Assembly: GCF_965638725.1 (NCBI RefSeq)
Contig: NC_134950.1
Coordinates: forward strand, 162,974,853-163,038,852
Source: Aptenodytes patagonicus
Lineage: Eukaryota > Chordata > Aves > Sphenisciformes > Spheniscidae
Reading direction: 5' to 3'
DNA: 64,000 bases
In this document: positions 9,376-18,430 of the stretch, piece after piece
Layout: each line of letters begins with the position of its first letter
Position numbering within the stretch: position 1 is the first letter of the stretch
Made by a program: the position numbers and the translations under genes
The notes under the pieces: generated by a model
The model's input: only the letters and a program-made list of their open reading frames with translations
Databases searched by the model: none
Told to the model about the DNA's origin: nothing

Positions 9376-10960
9376 GCCGGTCTGCGGGCGCCCCGCCAGC
9401 GGCACCGCGGCGTGCGGGGGGGGTTTCCTCGGGAACCGCTGCGGGTCACCCGGAGAGGTGGCTTGAAAATGGGGTTTTGGCTTCGTTTGCTTCTTTGCTT
9501 CAGCCTCCCCTCGCAACCCTGCTGCTTGCTGAAGTCGCCTCTCAGTACGCCAGCCAGGTTTCTTTCCCTGCAAGCTCCCCGCGTAGTTTCAACGAGGCTC
9601 ATTCCGCGCTGCCACCCATTAAAAATTTTCCCTCCCGCGAACAGGCGAGTGTGTGGGCACAGCCCCACGCATCCCACCCCACACCCCACACCCCCCGCAC
9701 CGTGCTTTTTCTTCGGTGCTTTTGGCACTGAGAAGTTTAAAAGCGGGATGACAACCCGGGAGCCCGGTATTGGGGAGGGAGGGAGCGGCCGGCCGACCCC
9801 CGCCCGCCTGCGGGCAGCGGGCGGCTCCGCGGCCGGGGCCGGGCTGCGGACAGGCTCCGGGGCCGGGGCCGTTCGTGCCGCTCCTCCGAGCAAACCCACC
9901 CTCCAGCTCTTCCCCACACTCGGAAAAAACAAACGCCGAGGTGCTGGGAAGCCAAAACGCACAGAGCGGAGGTGGAAGCCCGGGGAGGGTCTGCACACAC
10001 TCCCCCCCCGTCCTTCCAGCGCGGGGATGACTGGCTGCAAAACGTTGGCATGCACTAAATTTCGCCGGGTTTTCGTCTATTCCCCCCCATTTTCAGCCAG
10101 TCCCTGCCCGTGCCGCCGGAGGAGGTCTGGCAGCGGCGCTGCCCCGCCGGGCACAGCCTGGGCACCCCGCCGCACCCCCGCGGCCGCCCCCATTTCCCTC
10201 CCGCTTACACCCGGCGTCGACTTTATTTCCGAGCGATGCCTTTTTGGGCAGCTTTGCCAGCGCTTTGGAGCCGGTGGCAGAGGACGGAGCAGAGGGGAGA
10301 GGTCGCCGCTTCCCCCTCCCCTCCGCCGAGGCCGGCCGTGCGGCAGGCGGTGTGCCAGGCGCTGCCCGGCCGCCTGCGGGCTCGGCCTTCCCCCGGGTCC
10401 CGCATCCATTTGGGAAGGGGAAAACCAGCAGCGACCATCGCCAAGGCCCAGCCAGGCTTTCCCCGGAGCCGGCCGGCCGGTGAGCTCAGCCATCACGGCT
10501 GCATTTCCCCGAGTGCCGCCGGCTTTTCACTGCACCGCCGACAACCAAAAAAACCCCAAAACCCTAAACCCCCCAGATTTTCCCAAATCCCCCGCCCCGT
10601 GACGGGCTGGACTAAGGGCGCTTTGCGGCCGCCCTGCTCCCATCCCGGCATCCCAGCCACTTCACGCGGGGAAGAGTTTCCCGTCAACGGGGGTAAAAGG
10701 ACGGGTTGGAAAGCGTGGGTTCCGCTTTCTTGCAGGATCATGAAAATTTTATGACCGGATTGCGGGGACGGCAGAGCCCGTCGCTGCCGCACCCGGCCCG
10801 GCCCGGGACGGGGCTCCCCGCGGAGCGGCCGCGGGCACCGGCGTGGGGCACGGAGGATGCTCGGGAGTGAACGGATGAGGTTGAATGTCAGAGTACTGAC
10901 TCGGAAAGTAGCTTACGGTCACGGCTGCCGTCCGCAGCACGGAGTGGCGGGGGGTAAACT
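9376..10960. other. GC/CpG-rich upstream stretch, no gene seen
   Basis: Dense CpG with open frames up to 438 codons on the plus strand. The translations are Pro/Arg/Ala-rich without any domain and overlap antisense frames of the same kind, so they are composition artefacts. The stretch may be a second CpG island of the EN2 locus. Confidence 0.5.
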
Positions 10961-11004
10961 CCCTCCCCCCCGGGAGGGAGGATGCGCGGGTGGGGTGTGA
11001 GAGC

Positions 11005-11150
11005 CGGCCCCTGCCTCGCCCTGGCCCTGCCCTGCCTCTGCCCTCCCCCTGCCCCTGGCCCTGTCCTCCCGCTGCCCCTGCCCTCTCCCCGTCCTGCCCC
11101 TACCCTCCCCCTGCTCCTGTCCTTGCCCTGCCCCTGCCCCCCCGCAAGGC
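11005..11150. repeat. Degenerate (CCTGCC)n low-complexity tract
   Basis: About 145 bp of C/T/G sequence is built of irregular CCTGCC, CCTGGCC and CCCTGTCC units. It is imperfect and has no constant period. Confidence 0.75.
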
Positions 11151-11324
11151 AGCGCGCACATCTTCCCCTCCCGCTCGGCGGCTGGGGCGGCGTGCAGCCC
11201 TCACGGCCCGAATCGAAAACGAGCAAATAACAATCATAAAAGAAAGACTTTCGCCAAAATTCGGTGGAGAGCCAGCCACAAGCTCAATGCCAGCCCGGAG
11301 CCCAATTATATGGTGATAGTTGGC

Positions 11325-12303
11325 GGAAGAGGAAAGAGGGAAGAGAGGAGAAGAAGAAGAAGAAGAAGAAGAAGAAGAAGAAGAAGAAGAAGAAGAAGAA
11401 GAAGAAGAAGAAGAAGAAGAAAGGGAGGAGGAGAAAAGAAGAGAAGGGAAGGGAAGGGAAGGGAAGGGAAGGGAAGGAAGGGAAGGGAAGGGAAGGGAAG
11501 GGAAGGGAAGGGAAGGGAAGGGAAGGGAAGAAAACACAAGACAAGACGAAAAGAAAAGAAAAGAAAAGAAAAGAAAAGAAAAGAAAAGAAAAGAAAAGAA
11601 AAGAAAAGAAAAGAAAAGAAAAGAAAAGAAAAGAAAAGAAAAGAAAAGAAAAGAAAAGAAAAGAAAAGAAAAGAAAGAAAGAAAAGAAAAGAAAAGAAAA
11701 CACAAGACAAGACGAAAAGAAAAAAGAGAAGAGAAGAGAAGAGAAGAGAAGAGAAGAGAAGAGAAGAGAAGAGAAGAGAGAGAAGAGAAGAGAAGAGAAA
11801 GGAAAAGAAAAGAAAAGGAAAAGAAAAGGAAAGGAAAAGAAAAGGGAAGGGAAGGGAAGGGAAGGGAAGGGAAGGGAAGGGAAGGAAGGGAAGGGAAGGG
11901 AAGGGAAGGGAAGGGAAGGAAGGGAAGGGAAGGAAGGGAAGGGAAGGAAAGGAAAGGAAAGGAAAGGAAAGGGAAAGGAAAGGAAAGGAAATGAAAGGAA
12001 AGGAAAGGGAAAGGAAGAAGGAAAGAAAGGAAAGGAAAGGAAGGAAGGAAAGAAAGGAAAGAAAGGAAGGAAAGGAAAGGAAAGGAAAGGAAAGGAAAGG
12101 AAAGGAAAGGAAAGGAAAGGAAAGGAAGAGAAGAGAAAGAGAAGAGAAGAAAGAGAGAGAAGAAAAGAAAAGAAAGAAAAGAAAAGAAAAGAAAAGAAAA
12201 GAAAAGAAAAGAAAAGAAAGAAAGAAAAGAAAAGAAAAGAAAAGAAAAGAAAAGAAAAGAAAAGAAAAGAAAAGAAAGAAAAGAAAAAAAAGAAAAAGAA
12301 AAG

Positions 12304-12335
<32 letters not shown>

Positions 12336-12341
12336 GAAAAG
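11325..12341. repeat. 1,017-bp polypurine satellite
   Basis: The plus strand is all A/G apart from nine pyrimidines (C at 11,535, 11,537, 11,542, 11,547, 11,701, 11,703, 11,708, 11,713; T at 11,992). Subarrays in order are (GAA)n about 11,349-11,420, (GGGAA)n to 11,530, (AAAAG)n 11,551-11,700, (AGAAG)n to 11,800, (GGGAA)n 11,845-11,945, (GGAAA)n to 12,125 and (AAAAG)n to 12,341. All three plus frames stay open for up to 443 codons because purine-only DNA rarely makes stops. These frames are not genes. Confidence 0.97.
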
Positions 12342-12960
12342 CCAATGGTTTCCCAGGGCGCAGGCAGTGCTCTCTGCAGCGCGGCCCGGCGCCCGCAGCC
12401 TTCTGTGGCGGGAGCCCTGGTCCGGTCGCCCGGGGCCAGCGGGGCTTCGCCAGGACACGGAGTGGCACTGGGTGCCGGTTCCCTCCCCGGGGTGCCTGGT
12501 CTTTGTTCTGCCGAGTCGTCGCCTTATAAACCCACCAGCCCGAAGGGTAGCCAGGGACGAAACTCCCAGCTTCTGCGGGCAAGTTTTTTGGCCTATGCAA
12601 AGAAATACTTTTTGCCCCTTCTTAAAAAAAAATTAAAATAATAATAATAATAAAAAAGCTGGGAGTGAAACCGCCTGCCTGTATCTTTGAGTTACACCCA
12701 CAGACTCTTTGTAAAGAGGGAGAAAACCGGCCCGCAATTTCTGCCGCCTGCAGCTGGGTGGGACGTGCCCGGTTCAGCCCGGCCCGGCCCGCCTGCCCCC
12801 CTCGGGGGATGCTCCGGCTCCGGCTGCGGCTCCGGCTGCGGCTCCGGCTGCTCTCCCGGGCAGGGCGCACGTCCCCCGGCTGCGGCTGCGGCTGTCACCC
12901 GGCGCCTCTCCCGGAGAGAATCGGCCGGGGCCACCGCCGGGCTCGCCGTTCACGCGCCCA
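12342..12960. other. GC-rich spacer with a 12-bp GGCTCCGGCTGC repeat
   Basis: Non-coding DNA between the purine satellite and the next candidate element. About 3.5 copies of a 12-bp GGCTCCGGCTGC unit lie at 12,811-12,852, and further GGCTGC repeats follow. AAT/ATA trinucleotides occur at 12,636-12,652. No exon is recognisable. Confidence 0.6.
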
Positions 12961-13410
12961 CCCTGAAGCTTCAAATAAGTGTAAAAATGCTTTTCCGAAA
13001 CCTTTTTTATTTAACCTTCCCAACACGGTGCATCCCCCCTGTTTTACACACGCACTATATGCAGGCGTACACACGGCACCTACACAAGCGTGCACACACA
13101 CGCATATATCGCGACTGAGGAACGTTTCCCCGCTTCTCCCGTGACTCAGAGGAGTTAATCCGTACAGACACAACAGAAGCTGTTGTGACGGTAAAGTTCA
13201 GCACTCTACACCGACCCCAGCATTAGCAGGGCTGGGGCGGATGCTGGGAGCTGCCCTGCGCTTTCCAAATAGGCAGCTAATTCCCCTAAACTCCCTTGGA
13301 TTTACACCTCGGCATTTACTCACAGCTAGAATAAAGCCACCGCTCTAATTAACTAGGTAGGTTCCACTCCAGCTCCCCACCGGATAATCAACTTTTATGG
13401 TCTCTCGAAG
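12960..13410. promoter_or_regulatory. Candidate EN2 upstream regulatory element
   Basis: An AT-richer block between CpG-rich stretches. It has TGACTCA (13,142-13,148, AP-1/MAF type), an inverted repeat CACAACAG-AAG-CTGTTGTG (13,169-13,187) and TAATTA (13,346-13,351). It lies about 5.5 kb upstream of the promoter, comparable in distance to the known mouse En2 midbrain-hindbrain enhancer, but homology is not tested. Confidence 0.35.
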
Positions 13411-13424
13411 GCTATTTTCCAGCT

Positions 13425-14436
13425 GTTGCGGACCGGGAGCCCAGCCGTCCTCGCCCCGGGACCGCCGGGGCTGCGGGGTCGGGCATGCCCCGAGCGGGGT
13501 GGGGAGGGGGTCCCTGCCCTCTCCGGCAGGACCGGGGCTCTCTGCCCTTTCCCCGTCCTCTCCGGCCAGGCGGAGCCGGACCGAGGCTTTCCGGCAAGCC
13601 GGGGGTGGTGGGGCTCCGGTCGGCCCCGTTGTGGGGATGGTGCCCCGGGGGGGGGAGGGGGGGGGGCGCTCAAGGACAACGTCCCCCTGCAGAAGACATG
13701 GCTAGGGCACTGCTGGGGATTGGGCTCGGCCGTGTTGTGGGGCCGTTTGGCTCCTCCCCATAAGGACGCGCATTTCCCTGGGGTGCCCCCCCGCCCCTCC
13801 CGGGGCACCGGGCTGGGCCGAGGGGCTGCCCGCAGCGGCGGGGACATGACCCGGACACGCTGGGTACACACACACACTTCATTTTCTCAGTGTTTCCAGC
13901 ATTGAAAAAAACCAAAACCAAACCAAACCAAAACACACTCAAAAATCAACCAGCAAACAAAACCTGCTATTCTCAGCGGGGGCTTCCCTGAAAAGAGAAA
14001 AAGGAGTGCTGTGCGCTGGAGCCAGGAGTCAGGCAGGATGCAGAGGGGACAGGGAGGATGCTCGTCCTCGCCTCTCTTTGCTCTGCGGAGAAGTTTCTCG
14101 GGGAAAACAAACAGCCCTGACCCCCGTCCTGCCCCGACGCTTGCAGCTCTCCCCGTTTTCACCCGCCCACTGTCGGGAGCCCGACACCCTCCCCGCGCCC
14201 CTCCGCGCCTCTCCGCGCCCCTCCGCGCCCCGCCGCGGCCGCCGGGCCTGGCTGGGCCGCTCCGTTCCGCAACGCTTGAAAGACGGCGGGGAGCAGCGAG
14301 AGTCCGGCGGGGGAAGGCTGGCCCGGGGGGGCCGGCGGGGGCGAGGTCTCCACCCCACGCCCCCAGCACCGGCTCCGTGCGGGGCGGCTGCGGAGGAACG
14401 GAGGCGGGGCGGGCTGGCGCGGCCCGGGGTGGGCAA
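13425..14436. other. GC/CpG-rich upstream stretch, no gene seen
   Basis: CpG-dense DNA with an internal AT-rich segment of AAACC-type repeats (13,904-13,965). Open frames are long but have no domain and continue into the neighbouring satellite. It could be part of a chain of CpG islands upstream of EN2. Confidence 0.5.
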
Positions 14437-15046
14437 CTTCCTTCCTTCCTTCCTTCCTTCCTTCCTTCCTTCCTTCCTTCCTTCCTTCCTTCCTTCCTTC
14501 CTTCCTTCCTTCCTTCCTTCCTTCCTTCCTTCCCTTCCCTTCCCTTCCCTTCCCTTCCCTTCCCTTCCCTTCCCTTCCCTTCCCTTCCCTTCCCTTCCCT
14601 TCCCTTCCCTTCCCTTCCCTTCCCTTCCCTTCCCTTCCCTTCCCTTCCCTTCCCTTCCCTTCCCTTCCCTTCCCTTCCCTTCCCTTCCCTCCTTCCTTCC
14701 CTCCTCTCCTCTCCTCTCCTCTCCTCTCCTCTCCTCTCCTCTCCTCTCCTCTCCTCTCCTCTCCTCTCCTCTCCTCTCCTCTCCTCTCCTCTCCTCTCCT
14801 CTCCTCTCCTCTCCTCTCCTCTCCTCTCCTCTCCTCTCCTCTCCTCTCCTCTCCTCTCCTCTCCTCTCCTCTTTCTTCCTTTCTTTCCTTTCTTTCCTTT
14901 CGTATTTTCGTCCGTCCTTCCATCTTTTCGTCTGTCCTTCCTTTCTTTGATCTTTTCTTCCTTTCATTTCCTTTCTTTCTCTCCCTCTCTCTCCTCCCCT
15001 TCTTCCCTTCCTCCCTTCCCCTTCCCCTTCCCCTTCCCCTTTTCCG
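14437..15046. repeat. Polypyrimidine satellite, 465 bp uninterrupted
   Basis: The plus strand is C/T only from 14,437 to 14,901: (CTTC)n to about 14,531, (CCCTT)n to about 14,690, then (CTCCT)n 14,701-14,870, then a CTTT-rich tail. From 14,902 to 15,046 it is still about 90% pyrimidine, with CTTT, TCTC and CCCCTT units. Long apparent frames on both strands (558 codons on +, 499 on -) are translations of this array. Confidence 0.97.
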
Positions 15047-15049
15047 CAG

Positions 15050-15480
15050 TTCCCCTCACTCCCTGCTCCCGCCCGTCCCTCGGGCTGTTGCAAGCCACCA
15101 TTTGCCCATGCAAGCGGCGGGGCCGCGAGCACTGGGCGGGCGGCGGGGCGCGCAGGACGGCGGCAGCAGCGCGGGGCCGGGGCGCCCCCGCCGGGCTCCG
15201 CCGCCGCCTCCGCCGCGGGGCCAGCGCGGAGCGCACCCGTGCGCGCCCGCCTAACGGGCCGGCATCTCCTTGCGGGCGGCGGGGGGAGGCCTGGCGGGCG
15301 GGGCTGCGCCTGCCCGCGGAGGCATCCCGTGCGCCATTCCCGCCGGGACAGGGAGCGGGGCTGTGCCCGGGCAGCGTGCCTTGCCAGCCCAGCGATCAGA
15401 GCCCGGCGCCCGGCTCTGCTCCAGTGCACCTCTCCAATACCGCCTGGACGACGAGGCGGGGGCCATTGAGGACCTGCCGG
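15050..15480. promoter_or_regulatory. CpG island next to the polypyrimidine satellite
   Basis: About 430 bp is very rich in CpG and GGGGCGG-like elements, about 8 kb upstream of the EN2 ATG. It has no recognisable exon. It could be a promoter of an unannotated transcript or a Polycomb-type CpG element. Confidence 0.4.
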
Positions 15481-15689
15481 TTCCGCAGTCAGGCCTGGGA
15501 GAATAATAAAAACCCTCAGGAACTTCAAAGCCAGGTTGCGGGGTGGCGGCGGAAAGGGTGTGATCCCCCTTGCCTTCCTCGCCGGGATTTTTTAGAGAAG
15601 GCAAGAAGGGGCAAGGGCCAGCTCCAGCCCATCCGCAGGGTATCAGGGCCGGGTGGGCTGCAGGAGCGCACGGTACCGCGGCACTGAGC

Positions 15690-15975
15690 TGTTGCACTCC
15701 GTAGGTAGATAGTGCCTTATTCGTTATCTTTGTCCTCTAGGTTTCTTGGATTCCCGGGATGTATTTATCTTGTCTGTCTGGGGCTGCTTCGCTAAGTCGC
15801 TGTGTAAATTGAAAGGCTTTTTTTTTTCCCCCCTTTTCCTCCCCTCCCCAGCTCACCACCTTTTTTAATTAAAGCTTTTAACTCGCCTGGTGTTTACTGC
15901 CTTATGTAAAGTATCTAAACAAACAGACCTGGACGAACACAAACACCAAAAGGGAGCTGGCCCCCCATTCTTACC
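15690..15975. promoter_or_regulatory. Candidate conserved enhancer, about 8 kb upstream of EN2
   Basis: An abrupt change from CpG island to AT-rich DNA with TTAATTAA (15,865-15,872), a GATA-type TTATCT (twice, near 15,724 and 15,766) and TAAACAAACA near 15,916, a forkhead-like site. Composition is typical of conserved developmental enhancers. Confidence 0.35.
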
Positions 15976-18175
15976 CCTTTATTGTCCAAAAAAAAAAAGC
16001 ACATCTCCCCATGTCATAGTTACAGTTCCAAAAGGAAATTGCTTTTATTTGTAAAGGAGGCTTTAAAAAGCAGTGACATGAAGGGGAAAAGCTCCTTAAG
16101 AGAGGAAGGTCACGGGGTTAGGGGCGAGATTAAAGGAGCGATCTTTCCACCTCACAGGGAAAGCAGTGCCGGAGCCTCCCCAAACCTAGGAGAAGGGCTG
16201 CAGAGGAGGGGGGGTGGGGGGAAGGTGGAGGGGGCGATGCTAGGGGCCGGGGCTGGAGGAGGCCACTGGGCCCCAGGCAGTCCCTGGTCCCACACAGGCA
16301 CAGAAGGGTCCCACACTGTCAGAGAAGGGAGCGGATGCAAAGAGGTGAAATCCCTTGCTTCAACGCCCATCCAGCAGGAAACATGACAGTGGGGGAAGCG
16401 GCCACTCCAAAGCTCTGGCTCAGGCGGGCGGTGGGACATCGAGGGCAGTGGGATGCAGAGGGTGATGGATATGGGGAGCCTTGCTCCCCTCTGGGGCTTG
16501 GGAAAGGAGGCTGTGCCCCCTCCCCGAGGCTGGCTGCTGCTGTCTATTTGTGGGGAGCCAAGCAATGGAAGGGGACAGGACCACGCAAGCAATTGCCCCC
16601 AACCCTCCCTTCCCCTCTTCCGCATCCATCTGCGCCAGCTGCATTTTTTGCTGCATAACGGTCCCTGGCAAAGGCAAGTCAGCGTGTGGGATGCAGGGCC
16701 ACTTCCCTTCGCCTCCCTACAAAGGCAGCACCCTGCCTGGTCTCTGGCACGAACAGCAGCCCAGGGCTCGGGGGTCAATGCCGACAAAGGCGGCTGCATC
16801 CCTCCCGCATGCCCTCTGCCTGCCCGACCCCTTTCCCGTTCCCCTGCTCCTCTGGGCGGGCACAGCCTGCTCCCCTCACCAGTCCCAAACTGGTGCTACA
16901 CCCAGCCCTGCACCTCGCAGGAGCCCGGGGCTGTTTCTACAGGGCAGCAAGGAGAGGGAGATGCAGCCCCGGTCTCACCATGGATGGAAAATGTCTTTTC
17001 CACTGCTAAGAGGGATGCAAACATCCCTAAGAGGGATGCAAGCATCTCTCTTTGCTCTAGCTGGGGTTTGGGTCCTGGACTGTCCATCTCCTGTGCACAG
17101 GAGGTCCCTGGTAATAAGTGATCCCCACCACGGCAAGGGAAGATGCCAGTGGTGATACATCCCTTGCTCTTGCGCTGCTGCCAGCATTGGTGAGCGGCTG
17201 GGACATTTCTCCACAGCCCTGGGGAGATGTCCTGGAGGAAGGGCATTTGGAAGGAGAGCTGGGGCTGGCCATGCTTCCTCCTGGGATGAGGATGGAGAGG
17301 GGACCACATCTGCCTAACCCATTCAGGGTTCCAAGAGCAGCACTGTGTGGTTACCTGTCACCGCACTGAGGCCTGAGCATTGCCAAGATGTGGATGCAGG
17401 GATGCAGGGACTGCATCCACTCAGGCTGCACAGGAAGATGTGGGATGTTTGCCAGGCGCAGTGTTTGAGGCAAACGTTAGTGAGGTGGCCACATTCTTGC
17501 CATGACCCTGAGCAGACCGCTTTGTCCCTCCATGCCTGTACAGAGAGGATGCTCACACACGATCTCTCCCACCCTTTCCCACAGTCCCAGGGCTCTGTGA
17601 CATTTGGGTAGCTCGTAGCCAGCGCTCTGCGGCTTCTGCTTGGCACTGCCAGTCCCCAAACCTATTCTCGCTTTCTTCTCCAAAGTGCAGCGGCCTCATT
17701 GTTCTCGATATTTGGAGAGCATGTGTGAGCACAGAATGAGAATGGATGTGTGGGAGGCTGCTCCTCTCCCAAAATATGTGCATTTAAATTGTCCAAGGGA
17801 ATTACTGACATTAGCCCGCTTTGTTTTTGGGTTTTATTAGTGTCATTCAGTAAACATCCCCCTGCAACCTGGGTAGCAAATGCCCAGCCATGCTCACTGG
17901 AGATGCCACTCGGTGCTCCGCCTGCCACAGCAACTGCTCGAGCATAGTAAATCCATTCACCCTTTTGCTCGCAGGCGTTGGAGCTGCATTAGCTTGTGCA
18001 GAGGTGGCTCCTGCGCCCCTCTGAGGCTGGGTCACAGCTCCCCTGACTTACGGGACTTATGTGCCATGGAGCATCTGCAAACTGTCCTGTCTTGCAGGAG
18101 CCCTCCCAGCGACGTGGACTCTCCTCACTCAGGTAAACACCAGTGGCTCATGTGGGCCGGGAACTTGTCCTTCCC
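15976..18175. other. Non-coding DNA, no gene seen
   Basis: Mostly single-copy, moderately GC-rich DNA. Open frames up to 224 codons on both strands have no domain and overlap one another. A short tandem pair of AAGAGGGATGCAA-type units lies at 17,007-17,045. Confidence 0.6.
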
Positions 18176-18179
18176 TTTC

Positions 18180-18430
18180 CCCTTACCTTTCTGCATCACC
18201 GGTTTTATATAAAACCACAGGATAGACCATAAAGCCTGGCACACACAACTCACCAAGAATTGGCTGGGTATCATAGATACACACTGCTTCTATAAATATT
18301 TATGGAGGTACAGTCAGTCTCGGTGTCGGCAAACACAAATGTAAATAATGCCGTACATTCCTAGCGTGCTACAGACAGCGCTGTGAGCAGGAATAGTGGT
18401 TCCTTGTGAAATCAATTTAATGAATCAGTT
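18180..18430. promoter_or_regulatory. Candidate conserved element with a 16-bp perfect palindrome
   Basis: An even-composition, AT-richer segment contains the perfect palindrome GGTTTTATATAAAACC (18,201-18,216), then TATAAATATTTATGG near 18,290 and ATGTAAATAATG near 18,339. It is unlike the GC-richer DNA on either side. Function is inferred. Confidence 0.3.

Noticed and set aside
11264..12641. Open frames of 420-450 codons on both strands
   Set aside because: They are translations of the polypurine satellite (Lys/Glu/Arg/Gly or Phe/Leu/Ser runs). Purine-only or pyrimidine-only DNA makes few stops. No domain or splice structure.
14006..15687. Open frames of 558 (+), 499 (-), 314 (+) and 254 (-) codons
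   Set aside because: Their central parts are microsatellite translation and their ends are GC-rich flank. Not genes.
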